NCBI RefSeq assembly: GCF_041438805.1
Contig: NZ_CP109190.1
Span: 868,001 to 932,000, forward strand
Source: Streptomyces sp. NBC_01707
Lineage (GTDB): Bacteria; Actinomycetota; Actinomycetes; Streptomycetales; Streptomycetaceae
Length of the DNA stretch: 64,000 bases
Reading direction: 5' to 3'
Shown here: piece by piece, positions 53,539-62,550 of the stretch
Layout of the letters: each line of letters starts with the position of its first letter
Position numbering within the stretch: position 1 is the first letter of the stretch
Program-made: the position numbers and the translations under genes
Notes under the pieces: generated by a model
What the model was told of the DNA's origin: nothing
The model's input: the letters and a program-made list of their open reading frames with translations, nothing else
Databases searched by the model: none

Positions 53539-54323
53539 ATGCACGAGACAGCCGCTGCTCTGGCGACCGCTCGGTGGCCCCTCACCGCGGGCCGGGAAGC
53601 CGACTGGTTGCGGGACCTGACCTCCGATGACGGAATTGCGGGGTTCATGCCGCCGGCGCTGCCCGACGCGGTGTGGGTGCTTCACTCCATGTACGAGCAC
53701 GAGCTCGGACCGACGGGCATGTCCTATGTCGAGTACGAGCGGCGCGTGCTACTGGGCGGTGGGCCCGAGATCGTCCCAGGTCTGGACCCGGCGGACGTGA
53801 TGCACACGGTCCCCGGTGAGCACCCCGGACCGCATTGGCGCCGACTGCGATGGACGGAGCTAGCGCGCCGGATCGGTGACCCGACCGTGCCTGAGGGACG
53901 CCTGCCGTGCCATAACTCCTTCCCCTCGATCGCGCCGCGTCCCTGGCCGGTCGGGATCCAGGTCCCATCCGAAGGCACCATGGACCGGGCCGCCTGGACC
54001 GCCTGATCACGATCCTCACCGAGCACAGCCCACAGGGCCCCGACACCCCCTGCCTGGCCTACTACAGCCCGCTGCTGCACGGAGCCGAGGACTTCGACAA
54101 CCTGCACATCCGAACCGGCACGCTCGCGGACGCCCACGTGCTGTACGACCACCCTGAGGAGGAAGGCTGGAGCCCGTCCAACCTCTGGCCGCGAGACCAG
54201 TCCTGGGTCCTGTGCACGGACGACGACCTCTGGGCCACCAACGTGTCCGGCCCCACCGCGCTGATCGAAGCCCTCCTCAACGACGGGGACCTCGAAGCCG
54301 TACGGCTTCCATGGGCTACCTGA
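53539..54323 (+). pseudogene. Hypothetical protein with single frameshift
   Basis: ATG 53539 begins ETAAALATARWPLTAGREAD and continues to PSEGTMDRAAW, where the frame stops at 54006. The neighbouring frame continues as DRLITILTEHSPQGPDTPCL and WSPSNLWPRDQSWVLCTDDD to a stop at 54323. One base missing near 53998 explains the split; together they give about 261 residues of a soluble protein. No family name is recognised. It could be a sequencing error, real decay or a switchable gene. Confidence 0.7.
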
Positions 54324-54681
54324 CCGGCCGGGGCGGTGCTGTGTATCGGAGTTGTCCATCCGGACCATCTATCGTGCTCGGTCACATTGGTTCGCGGACG
54401 AGACAGTTGCTTTGCGGATCCTGGTCCCGTGACGGGCGGGGTGCTGTGGTTCGGTGTGCTACTGGTGGGATCGCGTATTCAACTGTCGCGAGTTCCCCGG
54501 GTTGCGGCATGCATTGGCTGCAGAGAGTGACGTTCGTTCTTGGTCGGCGAATGCAAGGACGATGGTCGAGCGTGCGAGCTCACCGGTGTGTGATCCCGGC
54601 AGGAGCCGCAGGAGCGAGGGCGCGGGACTCGGTTGTCACAAACCGAGTCCCGCATCTGCTTCGTGTCGAGCGGGCTCGGGG
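54324..54681. other. Intergenic region between convergent genes
   Basis: About 360 bases with no supported gene; only the terminator at 54622-54653 is evident. Confidence 0.5.
54622..54653 (-). terminator. Perfect 13-bp hairpin after GNAT gene
   Basis: Arms GCGGGACTCGGTT and AACCGAGTCCCGC with a 6-nt loop, 29 bases beyond the acetyltransferase stop. Strong intrinsic terminator, usable in both directions. Confidence 0.85.
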
Positions 54682-55584
54682 CTATATCAGGTCGATGCGT
54701 TCCTGTGCGATCGGGTAACCGGCCCTCGCGAAGTGAGCGGCCATCGGGACGTTGATCTGGTCCGTCCCGGCCACGATACGGTCCACGCCCTCGTCGACGA
54801 GCTTATGTGTGGCCTCGACGAGCAGGTCATAGGCGTATCCGTGGCCGCGGTGCTCGGGCACCACGCCGATATAGCCGATGAGAGGGTCTCCGTAGTGGCG
54901 GCCTGGGACGCTTAGGCCGACGAGTTCCCCGGCGGAGTCGTAGGCCAGACGCCACCACTCGCGCGGGCTCGGCAACCAGCGCAAATAGTCCAGTTCTTCC
55001 TGGGCGGCCGCCTCCAGCCCGGATGTGGCGATGGTGCGGCGCACATGGGCGTCGAGACTGCCCTGGTGGATACGGCGGAAGACATCGAGGACCGCCGCGT
55101 CGTCGGGCTCGGGACGGAATTCGAGACGGCCCGGGCGCGCGGGCACGCCGCAGTCCGGCGTCCAGCGGTAGCGGAAGCGCTCGACCAGAGGTGAAAGACC
55201 CGCGGCGACGGCCGCGTCGATCCGGGCCTGGGCCTGCTCTCGGACTGCGGGGATGTCACGCCAGCCGGGTTGCAGTTTGAGGGAGTACTGGGCATGCAGT
55301 GGCGAGGCGCGGAGCAGTTGTACGGCGGCAACGGCGTCCGTGAAGTCGAACCAGTCCAGGGCGAGCGGGTTGTCGTCATTCGGGCCGGCCCACCAAGCGG
55401 CGCGCGCGACCACGACGCCGTCGCGAAGGGCCACCCAGGTCCACTCGGGGCGGTACTCACCGGCGGCGGCCATCCCACTGTAGGTGTCGCCGAAGGCGGC
55501 AAAGCCGACCAGACCGGGATCGGGCAGAGATTCGAAAAGTGATTCCTCGCCTGCGGCGAGAGGGCGGATGACCAGGTCGGTCAC
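54682..55584 (-). CDS. GNAT-family N-acetyltransferase
   Basis: A 300-residue protein with a degenerate N-terminal half and a C-terminal GNAT domain: LIGYIGVVPEHRGHGYAYDL contains the acetyl-CoA loop (R/Q-x-x-G-x-G/A). GTG 55584 with AAAGGA eight bases upstream fits the start TDLVIRPLAAGEE. Two-domain GNATs of this length often act on amino sugars or antibiotics. Stand-alone with its own terminator; substrate unknown. Confidence 0.87.
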   Translation of the reverse strand: MTDLVIRPLAAGEESLFESLPDPGLVGFAAFGDTYSGMAAAGEYRPEWTWVALRDGVVVARAAWWAGPNDDNPLALDWFDFTDAVAAVQLLRASPLHAQYSLKLQPGWRDIPAVREQAQARIDAAVAAGLSPLVERFRYRWTPDCGVPARPGRLEFRPEPDDAAVLDVFRRIHQGSLDAHVRRTIATSGLEAAAQEELDYLRWLPSPREWWRLAYDSAGELVGLSVPGRHYGDPLIGYIGVVPEHRGHGYAYDLLVEATHKLVDEGVDRIVAGTDQINVPMAAHFARAGYPIAQERIDLI

Positions 55585-55975
55585 GTGAGAGGTCCTTTCG
55601 GGTAGCGACGCGCTCCCGTTCAGATCCTCGGCGCCCTCGGAACGGGGTGGGAGCACATGAGAGTCAGCTGGCTCACGGTTCCCACCTCCCTTTACGATCG
55701 AGGACGCGAACGCAGCGTAACAGCACGACCGAATCGCCGACAACGGCAATCGTCCTGCCGCACACGCCACATCTCGACTCGCTTGAACGGAACTTGGCGG
55801 CGCTTGTAGTTGAGGTACAGAATGTGCCGCTGAGATCGATCTTGCTCGAGTCCGCCTACCGCGTGGGCGCTTCGAGCTGACGAGGGATGGCGCCGGCAGG
55901 TAGCTCGCGTAGGTCTGGGATGTGGTTGTAGAGGGTGCCCCTGTATTGCCCTTCCTCCTGGGCCGGAGAGACCAT
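55585..55975. other. Intergenic region without supported gene
   Basis: About 390 bases between the GNAT start and the phosphotransferase stop. Short frames on both strands (e.g. 55882-55960 minus) lack starts or recognisable composition. Confidence 0.45.
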
Positions 55976-56884
55976 TCAACGCGTAGCGGCGTCGGCGAGG
56001 ATTGCCTGAAGACGTGCTCGGCATTCGGCGACGAAGGCGGGGAAAGTGTCCCAGTAGTAGGAGATCCCACTGACGCCCACCGCGACCGCCCAGGCGCGGG
56101 CCCGGGTCCAGGTCAAATCATCGAGGTTCAAGGTATCCCAGTAGGCCTGTCGGGCTTGTGGCGGCAAGTCCCAGACTGTGGAGTGCTCGGCGTCGGGAAA
56201 GCCGACCGAGAGTCCTCCGAAGTCGATGACTGCGTGGAGCTTGCCTTCCCGGACCAAGAGATTGGTCGGCTTGAGGTCGCCGTGGAGCCACACGTGAGGC
56301 CCGGAGGGCTCGGGCAGTACGAGCGCGGCTCGCCACAACTGTTCCAGAGTGTCAACGTCGAGCTCAGAACCCACCGTGGCGCGGCAGTCGTTGAGACACT
56401 TAGTGATCCACTGGTCGCACGGCTCCAGGCTGCCACCGCGGTACCAGCTGAGGCCGTCCGTGCAGGTCGCTCCCATGAGGTCGATGCGGTGGAGTTCCCT
56501 CACGATCGCCGCCAGGTCCGCTCCGAAGGCGGCCCAGTCCCGGACGGCGTCCGGGCCGGCTTCGTCACCGTCAATCCAGCGGTAGACCGACCAGACCATT
56601 GGGAAGGCATCGGTGGGCGTCCCGGCATGAACGGGCTCGGGAATCGGACAGGCAAGGTGGGGCGCCAGGCGAGGAAGCCATTCCTGTTCCTTCCGCACGG
56701 ACTGTCCGTTGTCGGCGGTTCGTGGAAGTCGCACGAGCAGGTCATGGCCCAGCCGATACATGGTGTTGTCCGTGCCCGCACCTGCGGGCGACAACGGTAG
56801 GCCGGCCCACTCTGGGCGCTGCGCCTTCAGTAGTGCTCGGACCAGCGGCTCGTCGACTGGGATCTCATTCTCGTGAAGCGTCAC
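55976..56884 (-). CDS. Aminoglycoside phosphotransferase-like kinase
   Basis: A 302-residue APH(3')-fold protein. Brenner motif HGDLKPTNLLVREGK and metal motif VIDFGGLSVGFPDAEH are intact; N-lobe GTDNTMYRLGHDLLVRLPRT contains the conserved region for ATP. Homologues are common in Streptomyces and only some confer antibiotic resistance. A 45-bp piece of a nearly identical gene lies at 15261-15305. The ATG at 56884 is the usual family start (HENEIPVDEPLVRALL). Intact. Confidence 0.9.
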   Translation of the reverse strand: MTLHENEIPVDEPLVRALLKAQRPEWAGLPLSPAGAGTDNTMYRLGHDLLVRLPRTADNGQSVRKEQEWLPRLAPHLACPIPEPVHAGTPTDAFPMVWSVYRWIDGDEAGPDAVRDWAAFGADLAAIVRELHRIDLMGATCTDGLSWYRGGSLEPCDQWITKCLNDCRATVGSELDVDTLEQLWRAALVLPEPSGPHVWLHGDLKPTNLLVREGKLHAVIDFGGLSVGFPDAEHSTVWDLPPQARQAYWDTLNLDDLTWTRARAWAVAVGVSGISYYWDTFPAFVAECRARLQAILADAATR

Positions 56885-57192
56885 GTCGGAAGTCTCCCCT
56901 CCGGATGGAACGGGAAGCCAGTGACTTTTCGTCCCGAACGAGAAGGTGCAAACGCATGCTCCACGACGCCGCGTTGTTCGCCCAGGCCGGAGCCGTGCAG
57001 GTGCCGCGGCGGGCGATCAGTGGCTTCACGCCGAGGTCCCACGAGACGGCGGTACTGTTGCCGACTCGTGGTGGCACCCTCGCGTGCCTGGGGCTGCGCC
57101 GGATCGCCGGTCGCGTACGCACCTGCGGTCTCATCCACCGTCGGCCCCCTGACTGCCAGGAACTCCTGCGCCGGCCCCTTGGGGTCGATCGT
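56885..57192. other. Intergenic region without supported gene
   Basis: About 310 bases. A frame reading AGAVQVPRRAISGFTPRSHE on the plus strand looks vaguely protein-like but has no family or ribosome site. Confidence 0.35.
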
Positions 57193-57951
57193 CTAGAGGT
57201 TGTAGCCGCCCGATACCTCGAGGTTCTGGGCAGTGACCCAGCGGCTCTCGTCGGAGACCAGTGTGGCGATCATCGCGCCGATGTCGTCGGGTTCGCCGAC
57301 CCGGCCGAGCGCGGTCTTCGCGGCGAGGGCGGGGACGACCTCCGGGAACCGGGTGAAGGCATCGTCGGCGATCCGGGTGCGGGTGGATCCCGGCGAGACC
57401 GCGTTGACGCGGATGCCCCGCGTGCTGAACTCCTTGGCCATGTACCGCGTCAGCACGACCAGGCCGCCCTTCATCGACGCGTAGGCCGCGTAACCGGGCT
57501 CCAGGCCGGCCGTCGCCGCCGAGTTGCTGCTCGTGTTGACGACGGCCCCGCCATCCGCCATCAGGGGCAGCAGTTTCTGCGTCAGGAAGTACGGTCCCTT
57601 GAGCAGGACCCGCATGAGGCCGTCGAACGTCTCCTCGGTCGTGTCCTCGATCAACGACGTCTGCGCGAAACCGGCGTTGTTGACCAGATAATCGAAGGTG
57701 TCGCGCCGCCAGGTGTCGCGCAGCACGTCGGCCACCGTGTCACGGAAGGCCGCGAAGGTACCGCTCTCGCCGACGTCGAGCGGCAGTGCGACGGCCGTAC
57801 CGCCCTCTCTCTCGATGGCGGCTGCCGTTTCCAGCCCTCCTTGTGGGTTGTTGGCGTAGGTCAGGATGACGCCGGTTCCGCGCTTGGCGATCTCGATGGC
57901 GGCGCTTCGTCCGATGCCGGAGCTGGCGCCCGTGACGATGGCGACGTTCAT
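57193..57951 (-). CDS. Short-chain dehydrogenase/reductase
   Basis: A 252-residue classical SDR: TGASSGIGRSAAIEIAKRG (cofactor), NNAGFAQ, catalytic Ser in NTSSNSAA and YAAYASMKGG (Tyr-x-x-x-Lys), plus PGSTRTRIAD. It is the last gene of a three-gene minus-strand operon (ABM monooxygenase, esterase, SDR), 52 bases after the esterase start. Together they suggest oxidation and hydrolysis of an ester or quinone-type compound under AraC control. Substrate unknown. Confidence 0.9.
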   Translation of the reverse strand: MNVAIVTGASSGIGRSAAIEIAKRGTGVILTYANNPQGGLETAAAIEREGGTAVALPLDVGESGTFAAFRDTVADVLRDTWRRDTFDYLVNNAGFAQTSLIEDTTEETFDGLMRVLLKGPYFLTQKLLPLMADGGAVVNTSSNSAATAGLEPGYAAYASMKGGLVVLTRYMAKEFSTRGIRVNAVSPGSTRTRIADDAFTRFPEVVPALAAKTALGRVGEPDDIGAMIATLVSDESRWVTAQNLEVSGGYNL

Positions 57952-58003
57952 GGTGTTTTCCTCCTGGGGTGCGGTGGTGTGTGTTGTGTGTGAGCCGTCG
58001 GCG

Positions 58004-58972
58004 TTATGCGGCGGGGTTCGGGGGCAGGGCTCGGGTGAGCCAGTCGGTGCGGGTCCGGCGGGCCGTGGCCGAGATGTGGGCCTGCGGGTAGAGGGCGTCG
58101 AACCCGTGGAAGCCGCCTGCCCAGACGTGGAGTTCGGCCTGGCCGCCGGCCGACCAGATACGGGTGGCGTAGTCCGTGTCCTCGTCGCGGAAGACTTCGG
58201 CGGAGCCGGTGTCGATGTAGGTAGTCGGAAGGCCCGAGAGGTCGTCGGCCAGCGCGGGTGACACGTAGGCGGGTACCTGGTCGTCGGTGAGGCCTCCGAG
58301 GACGCAGCGCCACCCGAACTCGTTCATCTCACGGGTCCAGACGCCGGGCCCGTCCGAGTACTGGCGGCTGGAGGTGCTGGTGTTGCGGTGGTCGAGCATG
58401 GGGCAGATCAGCATCTGCGCGGCGATGGCCGGGGTGCCGAGGTCGCGGGCCAGGAGGGTGACGCCGGCGGCGAGGCCGCCGCCCGCGCTGGCGCCCGCGA
58501 CGACGATCCGGGCGGGATCTATGCCCAGTTCCGCGGCGTGTTCGGCGACCCAGAGCAGTCCCTGGTAGCAGTCGTCGACCAAGGTGGTGCCGGTGGCCTC
58601 GGGTGCGAGCCGGTAGTCCACGGAGACCACGACCGCGCCGAACTCGTCGAGCCACTCCAGCGGGATGTCTATCTGCGAGAAGCGGTCGCCCATGACCATC
58701 CCGCCGCCGTGCATCCAGTAGACGCAGGGTGCGGCGGTGGTGCGATCGGTGTTCGTGGGGCTGAGGACCGACAGCCGGATGGGGGCACCGTCCTTGGCGG
58801 GCACGGTGACTTCGCGCCGGTCGACATGCCGGTGTGCGAGGAGGGGCTCCAGGGGCGTCGACGGGAGCCGGCGCAGCTGCGTGAGCACCTCTGGACTGAG
58901 CTGGGACATGAGGGGCAGGTCGGCGAGCAGTTCACGCAGTTCGGGGTCCAGGTCGGGTCGTGCCGTGGTCAT
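58004..58972 (-). CDS. Alpha/beta-hydrolase, HSL-type esterase
   Basis: A 322-residue esterase/lipase of the hormone-sensitive-lipase family. Oxyanion motif YWMHGGGMVMGD, nucleophile in GASAGGGLAAG, acid Asp near TGSAEVFRDED and His in GGFHGFDALYP are visible. ATG 58972 gives the standard N-terminus. The family hydrolyses short acyl esters. Middle gene of the ABM/esterase/SDR operon. Confidence 0.9.
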   Translation of the reverse strand: MTTARPDLDPELRELLADLPLMSQLSPEVLTQLRRLPSTPLEPLLAHRHVDRREVTVPAKDGAPIRLSVLSPTNTDRTTAAPCVYWMHGGGMVMGDRFSQIDIPLEWLDEFGAVVVSVDYRLAPEATGTTLVDDCYQGLLWVAEHAAELGIDPARIVVAGASAGGGLAAGVTLLARDLGTPAIAAQMLICPMLDHRNTSTSSRQYSDGPGVWTREMNEFGWRCVLGGLTDDQVPAYVSPALADDLSGLPTTYIDTGSAEVFRDEDTDYATRIWSAGGQAELHVWAGGFHGFDALYPQAHISATARRTRTDWLTRALPPNPAA

Positions 58973-59070
58973 GGTCGTTGCCTTTCGTGGGGCGGTGCCG
59001 GACAGCCGGGTGAGGCGAGGACCGCCATGATGGGCGCCAAAGGCGGCAGGGGCGCGGGGCGATCGGCGGG

Positions 59071-59388
59071 TCAGAAAGCGGCCTTGCCGCGAACCGGCAC
59101 GTAGTCGGTGTACTCGGACTCCTTGGCCAGCAGTCCGTCGATCTGCGCCACGATGGCTTGGGCGGCCTCGCCGGCGAAGATCCGGTGGTGGTCCTCCTCG
59201 CTGGTCCAGCCCTCGGTGACGTGTACTACGTCGGGGTCGGACGCGGAACGGGAGACGAGGTAGACCACGCAGTGTTCGCTCGCGCCGGGGCTGCCTTCGT
59301 CGAGTCCGGTCAGCAACAGGTCGACCAGTCGGTCGCCCAGTCCGGACTTGGCGCTCAGCGTGGCGTTGAAGCCGTATTTGACGATCAC
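59071..59388 (-). CDS. ABM-family (quinol monooxygenase-like) protein
   Basis: A 105-residue ferredoxin-like-fold protein: VKYGFNATLSAKSGLGDRLV and VVHVTEGWTSEEDHHRIFAG match antibiotic-biosynthesis monooxygenase/YgiN-type proteins, which act on quinols or aromatic compounds without cofactor. GTG 59388 is preceded by AGAAGG; the open frame further upstream crosses the divergent promoter. First gene of the three-gene operon, divergent from the AraC regulator. Confidence 0.82.
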   Translation of the reverse strand: MIVKYGFNATLSAKSGLGDRLVDLLLTGLDEGSPGASEHCVVYLVSRSASDPDVVHVTEGWTSEEDHHRIFAGEAAQAIVAQIDGLLAKESEYTDYVPVRGKAAF

Positions 59389-59458
59389 GGGGTGCCTTCT
59401 TCTCGGTGATGGAATGAGGTGATTCCATTCAACCCGCGTGACCTGCGAAAACATTAGA

Positions 59459-59490
59459 ACGATGCTCGCTCGTACTTGCACGATCCTCGC
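59459..59490. promoter_or_regulatory. AraC-type direct-repeat operator
   Basis: ACGATGCTCGC (59459-59469) and ACGATCCTCGC (59480-59490) are direct repeats spaced exactly 21 bp, two helical turns, as expected for an AraC-family dimer. They lie between the ABM and AraC starts. A nearby dyad GGAAT-N6-ATTCC (about 59409-59425) may be a second element. Confidence 0.6.
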
Positions 59491-59533
59491 AGTCACGGGA
59501 GCTAAGGTCCGCAATGGGTGCTGCAATGGACGC

Positions 59534-60439
59534 ATGCACCTCGAAGAGCTCCGCAGCCTGCTGGCCCGGCACGCCCGGCCCGACTGGACCACTGCCATCG
59601 ACGGCGTCTTGATCTCGAAGGTCGACCGGTCGGATCCACCGGCTCCCTCGATGTCCGGCACGGTGCTGGCGGTCATCGCTCAGGGCTCCAAAAGACTCGC
59701 CCTGGGCGACCGGGTGTACGAGTACGGCGCCGGGCAGTACCTGGTCGCTTCCGTCGACCTGCCCGTCACCGGGCAGTTCACCCAGGCCGACCCCGAGCAG
59801 CCGGCGCTGGGGTTCGGACTCGTACTGGAACCGTCCACCGTCGCCGAACTGCTGCTGCAGGCCGGTCCCGGAGACACTCCCCGCACCGGCGGAGCCGCAC
59901 CGTCCGGGATCACCGTCAGCGACGCCCCGCCCGCCCTCCTCGACGCGGTCGCCCGGCTGCTGCGCCTGCTCGACGAACCCCGCGACCGGGCCGTACTGGC
60001 CCCGTTGGTCACACGCGAGATCCTTTGGCGCCTGATCACCGGCGAGCAGGGCGCGACGGTCCGCCAGCTCGGCCTCGCCGACAGCAGCCTCAGCCACATC
60101 TCCCGGGCCGTGCGCTGGATCCGCGAACACTACGCGGAGGCCTTCCAGGTCGAGGACGTGGCGCGTCTCTCCGGCATGAGCGTCTCCGCCTTCTACCGCA
60201 ACTTCCAGGCAGTGACCGCGATGAGTCCCATCCAGTTCCAGAAGCAGATCCGGCTGCAGGAGGCCCGGCTGCTGCTCGCCACCCACCCGGGCGACGTCAC
60301 CGGAGTCGGCCACCGCGTCGGCTATGACAACCCGTCGCAGTTCAGCCGGGAGTACCGCCGTCAGTTCGGTGCGCCTCCCAGCCGGGACGCTGCCCGTCTG
60401 CGTCACAGCGTGCGCAATCCGGCAGGTGTCCTTCCCTGA
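59534..60439 (+). CDS. AraC-family activator
   Basis: A 301-residue regulator. N-terminal AraC_N-type cupin domain (LAVIAQGSKRLALGDRVYEY; YLVASVDLPVTGQF) and C-terminal double helix-turn-helix: VEDVARLSGMSVSAFYRNFQ and VTGVGHRVGYDNPSQFSREY. ATG 59534 leads into HLEELRSLLARHARPDW, the usual start of this subfamily. It is divergent from the ABM/esterase/SDR operon and probably activates it in response to its substrate. Confidence 0.9.
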   Translation: MHLEELRSLLARHARPDWTTAIDGVLISKVDRSDPPAPSMSGTVLAVIAQGSKRLALGDRVYEYGAGQYLVASVDLPVTGQFTQADPEQPALGFGLVLEPSTVAELLLQAGPGDTPRTGGAAPSGITVSDAPPALLDAVARLLRLLDEPRDRAVLAPLVTREILWRLITGEQGATVRQLGLADSSLSHISRAVRWIREHYAEAFQVEDVARLSGMSVSAFYRNFQAVTAMSPIQFQKQIRLQEARLLLATHPGDVTGVGHRVGYDNPSQFSREYRRQFGAPPSRDAARLRHSVRNPAGVLP

Positions 60440-61078
60440 ACCGGCTTGATCGCGGCGGAGGACCGTGCAAGGAGCGGCGAGGATCGTTCTACGGTTTCCG
60501 CAGGTGCTCTTCGCCCGTGAGTTCCGGCGCGGTCCGCTCCGAACGGCTCCCCGGCACAGGGAGCCTGGAAGGAAGGCCGAGGGCAACCGGCGACCAGCGC
60601 GCAGCACCTCCCCGGCCGGTCAGAGGGTGACGACGTCCCTGAGCCGAAGGGCCCCAGCAGGACGGTGCACATTGCTCCGGCGATGGCAGCGATCTCGTTC
60701 ATCGGCATCCTCGTGGCTGCCTACGTCCACAAGTGCACCCGGTGCGCGCTGCGGACGCCGGACCGCGGGTCGGCTGACCGCGCCGCGCACCGCTGTTTCC
60801 GCCCACCCCGAGAGCAGCCGGACACGGCAGTGCGGGTGGGCGACCGCTTCCACTCGCCCGCGGCCGGCTGCTCACCTTGCCGATCGCTTCGGTCAGTCCG
60901 ACTGCATACCCACCTGCGGCTCGAGGCCGGTCTTCGTGACCCGGCCCGCGGTACCGGACTTCAGTCCGGACGCGGAGCGGTGTTGCAGGCTCACCGATAC
61001 CAGGTCCCCTTTTCCCTGTCGGCGCCGACCGCGTCCGCCGGGTAGAGCGTCCCGAGCGTCGTGTGCTTCACGCTTGGG
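60440..61078. other. Long intergenic region without supported gene
   Basis: About 640 bases. Open frames are present on both strands but all are Arg/Pro/Ser-rich with no recognisable motif. At its right end the sequence runs into the relic CRISPR; a very degenerate further unit near 61018-61046 is possible. Confidence 0.45.
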
Positions 61079-61229
61079 CTTTCCGCGCACCCGCAAGGAT
61101 GGCCCTCGGCCGTACGTGATGGGGCCGGGGAGAACGTTCTGCTCCGCGCACCCGTGGGGACGGCGCCGTCCCGGTGATCCGCTTGTCTCCGCGCTCTCCC
61201 TCCTCCGCGCACCCGCGGGGACGGTCCCC
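61079..61229. CRISPR. Relic CRISPR-like array, three repeats
   Basis: Three 29-nt units at 61079-61107, 61140-61168 and 61201-61229 share the core TCCGCGCACCCG with a following GGA-GG. The core starts recur at exactly 61 bp, giving two unrelated 32-nt spacers (61108-61139, 61169-61200). The repeat with the CCGCG...CGCGG dyad and the 29+32 geometry are those of type I-E arrays in actinobacteria. The units have diverged from each other and no cas gene is in the window, so this is a decayed or orphan mini-array. Confidence 0.62.
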
Positions 61230-61300
61230 CGCCCGGCTACGCCGTCCCAGCCCCGCCGGACCCTGTTCGCCGACAGCGGTCTCGGCCGGGCGGGACCCTC

Positions 61301-61816
61301 TCAGGACGTCGCGCGGACGAAGCGGAGGGATGCGGTGACGGTGGTCGCGCCGCGTATCATGCCCAGCTGGTTCCAGCCCATGCTGAACTGTTCCCGGTCC
61401 ACGGTGAACTCCGCCGTGAGCGTGACTGCTTCGGTGCTCGCCTCGGTGAGGTGCGCGGTCAAGGACTGTGGGCGGCTGATGCCCCGCGCGGTCAGCTGAC
61501 CGGCGACCTGGACCGTCCTGTCGTCCGCGGGAGTCGCGCTGTGCACGGCGAAGGTGAGCTCGGGGTGCCGTTCTGCGTCGAAGAAGTCGGCGGACCGCAG
61601 GTGCGTGTCGCGCTTGGCGTTCTTGGTGTCCAGGGAGGTGGCGTCCAGGGTGATCGAACCGTTGGCGGAACCGTCGGGGCCCACCTCGCCCCCGCCTGTG
61701 AGACCGGTGAAGGTGCCCTTCACCGTGACCATGCCCCACATCGTCTTGTGCCGGACGCCGACGGTGGAACGGGCGGGGTCGAGCTGCCAGGTGCCGGTTT
61801 CGACTGCCATGGACAT
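61301..61816 (-). CDS. YceI-family protein
   Basis: A 171-residue lipocalin-like protein: GTWQLDPARSTVGVRHKTMW, VTVKGTFTGLTGGG, SADFFDAERHPELTF and SMGWNQLG are standard YceI motifs. It has no signal peptide, so it is cytoplasmic; the family binds isoprenoid-like lipids. AGGAGG precedes ATG 61816. Divergent from a MarR gene, with a near-perfect 26-bp palindrome between, so it is likely MarR-controlled, as often seen in stress and quinone responses. Confidence 0.9.
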   Translation of the reverse strand: MSMAVETGTWQLDPARSTVGVRHKTMWGMVTVKGTFTGLTGGGEVGPDGSANGSITLDATSLDTKNAKRDTHLRSADFFDAERHPELTFAVHSATPADDRTVQVAGQLTARGISRPQSLTAHLTEASTEAVTLTAEFTVDREQFSMGWNQLGMIRGATTVTASLRFVRATS

Positions 61817-61874
61817 GCGGTCCTCCTGATGAGATGCCTGAAGGTGGGTGGACCGGAGGCGCGACGCCTTCCCT

Positions 61875-61926
61875 CCAGTCGTCCAAATTTGGATGACTGG
61901 AGGCTAGCCGATACTCCAAATTTGAA
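61875..61926. promoter_or_regulatory. MarR operator pair
   Basis: A 26-bp palindrome at 61875-61900 with core TCCAAATTTGGA matches its own complement at 24 of 26 positions. A second half-matching site, TCCAAATTTGAA, lies at 61915-61926, close to the MarR start. Both are AT-rich against the GC-rich background. Confidence 0.8.
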
Positions 61927-61947
61927 CAACAGGTACACTGGGGAACT

Positions 61948-62439
61948 ATGGCCACCCTCCCCGCCGACCTGCCCGGACGTGACGCGACCGGCGAGTCCGC
62001 CTTGCTGCCGCCCGAACTGCGGGCCTGGATGGGACTGCTGGCCGCAGCCGGCGCGATCGAGCAGCAACTGCGTTCCCGCGTGAAGGAGACGCTCGGGATC
62101 TCCCACGACGAGTTCCTCGTGCTGTGCCTCCTGGCGGACGGGCCCGCCACCGGCCTGCGCATGACGCAGATCGCCGAACGCCTCGGCCGCCCCAAGACTC
62201 GGCTCACCTACCAGGTCGCCTGCCTCCAGCACGCCGGACTGATCACCCGCAGCACCGCCTGCGGCGACCGACGGGGCATCCAGGTGACGCTCACCGACAA
62301 GGCACAGCAGCTCCTTCGAGAAGCCTCCGGCACGCTGGCCGAAGCCGTCACCCGAGCCATCAAGGGCCTGGGGGGTCCGCACGACTGCGCGCTGATGCAC
62401 AGCCTGCTGCCGACGGCGGATGCCGAGGACAGCACGTAG
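61948..62439 (+). CDS. MarR-family regulator
   Basis: A 163-residue winged-helix repressor: LRSRVKETLGISHDEFLVLC, MTQIAERLGRPKTRLTYQVA and the wing TACGDRRGIQVTLTDKA. It contains a single Cys in the wing (TACGDRR) that might sense redox or electrophiles, as in some MarR/DUF24 proteins; this is inference. ATG 61948 follows GGGGAACT. Divergent from YceI, and probably represses both through the palindrome between. Confidence 0.88.
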   Translation: MATLPADLPGRDATGESALLPPELRAWMGLLAAAGAIEQQLRSRVKETLGISHDEFLVLCLLADGPATGLRMTQIAERLGRPKTRLTYQVACLQHAGLITRSTACGDRRGIQVTLTDKAQQLLREASGTLAEAVTRAIKGLGGPHDCALMHSLLPTADAEDST

Positions 62440-62550
62440 GTCCCCGGGCCCACGCCTGGCCTCGACCTCTCAATGAGAACGCTCCGGAGCCTGACCCTGC
62501 GCCCGGCGAAAACCACATCCGCGCAGGCCCCTCGGGCTACTGCCCACCGC

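Noticed and set aside
61018..61046. A possible fourth CRISPR unit at the correct 61-bp phase
   Set aside because: Similarity to the other three units is too weak to distinguish from GC-rich background.
60465..61499. A 344-codon plus-strand frame across the CRISPR-like array
   Set aside because: Low-complexity Arg/Ser/Pro composition and antisense overlap with the YceI gene; not coding.
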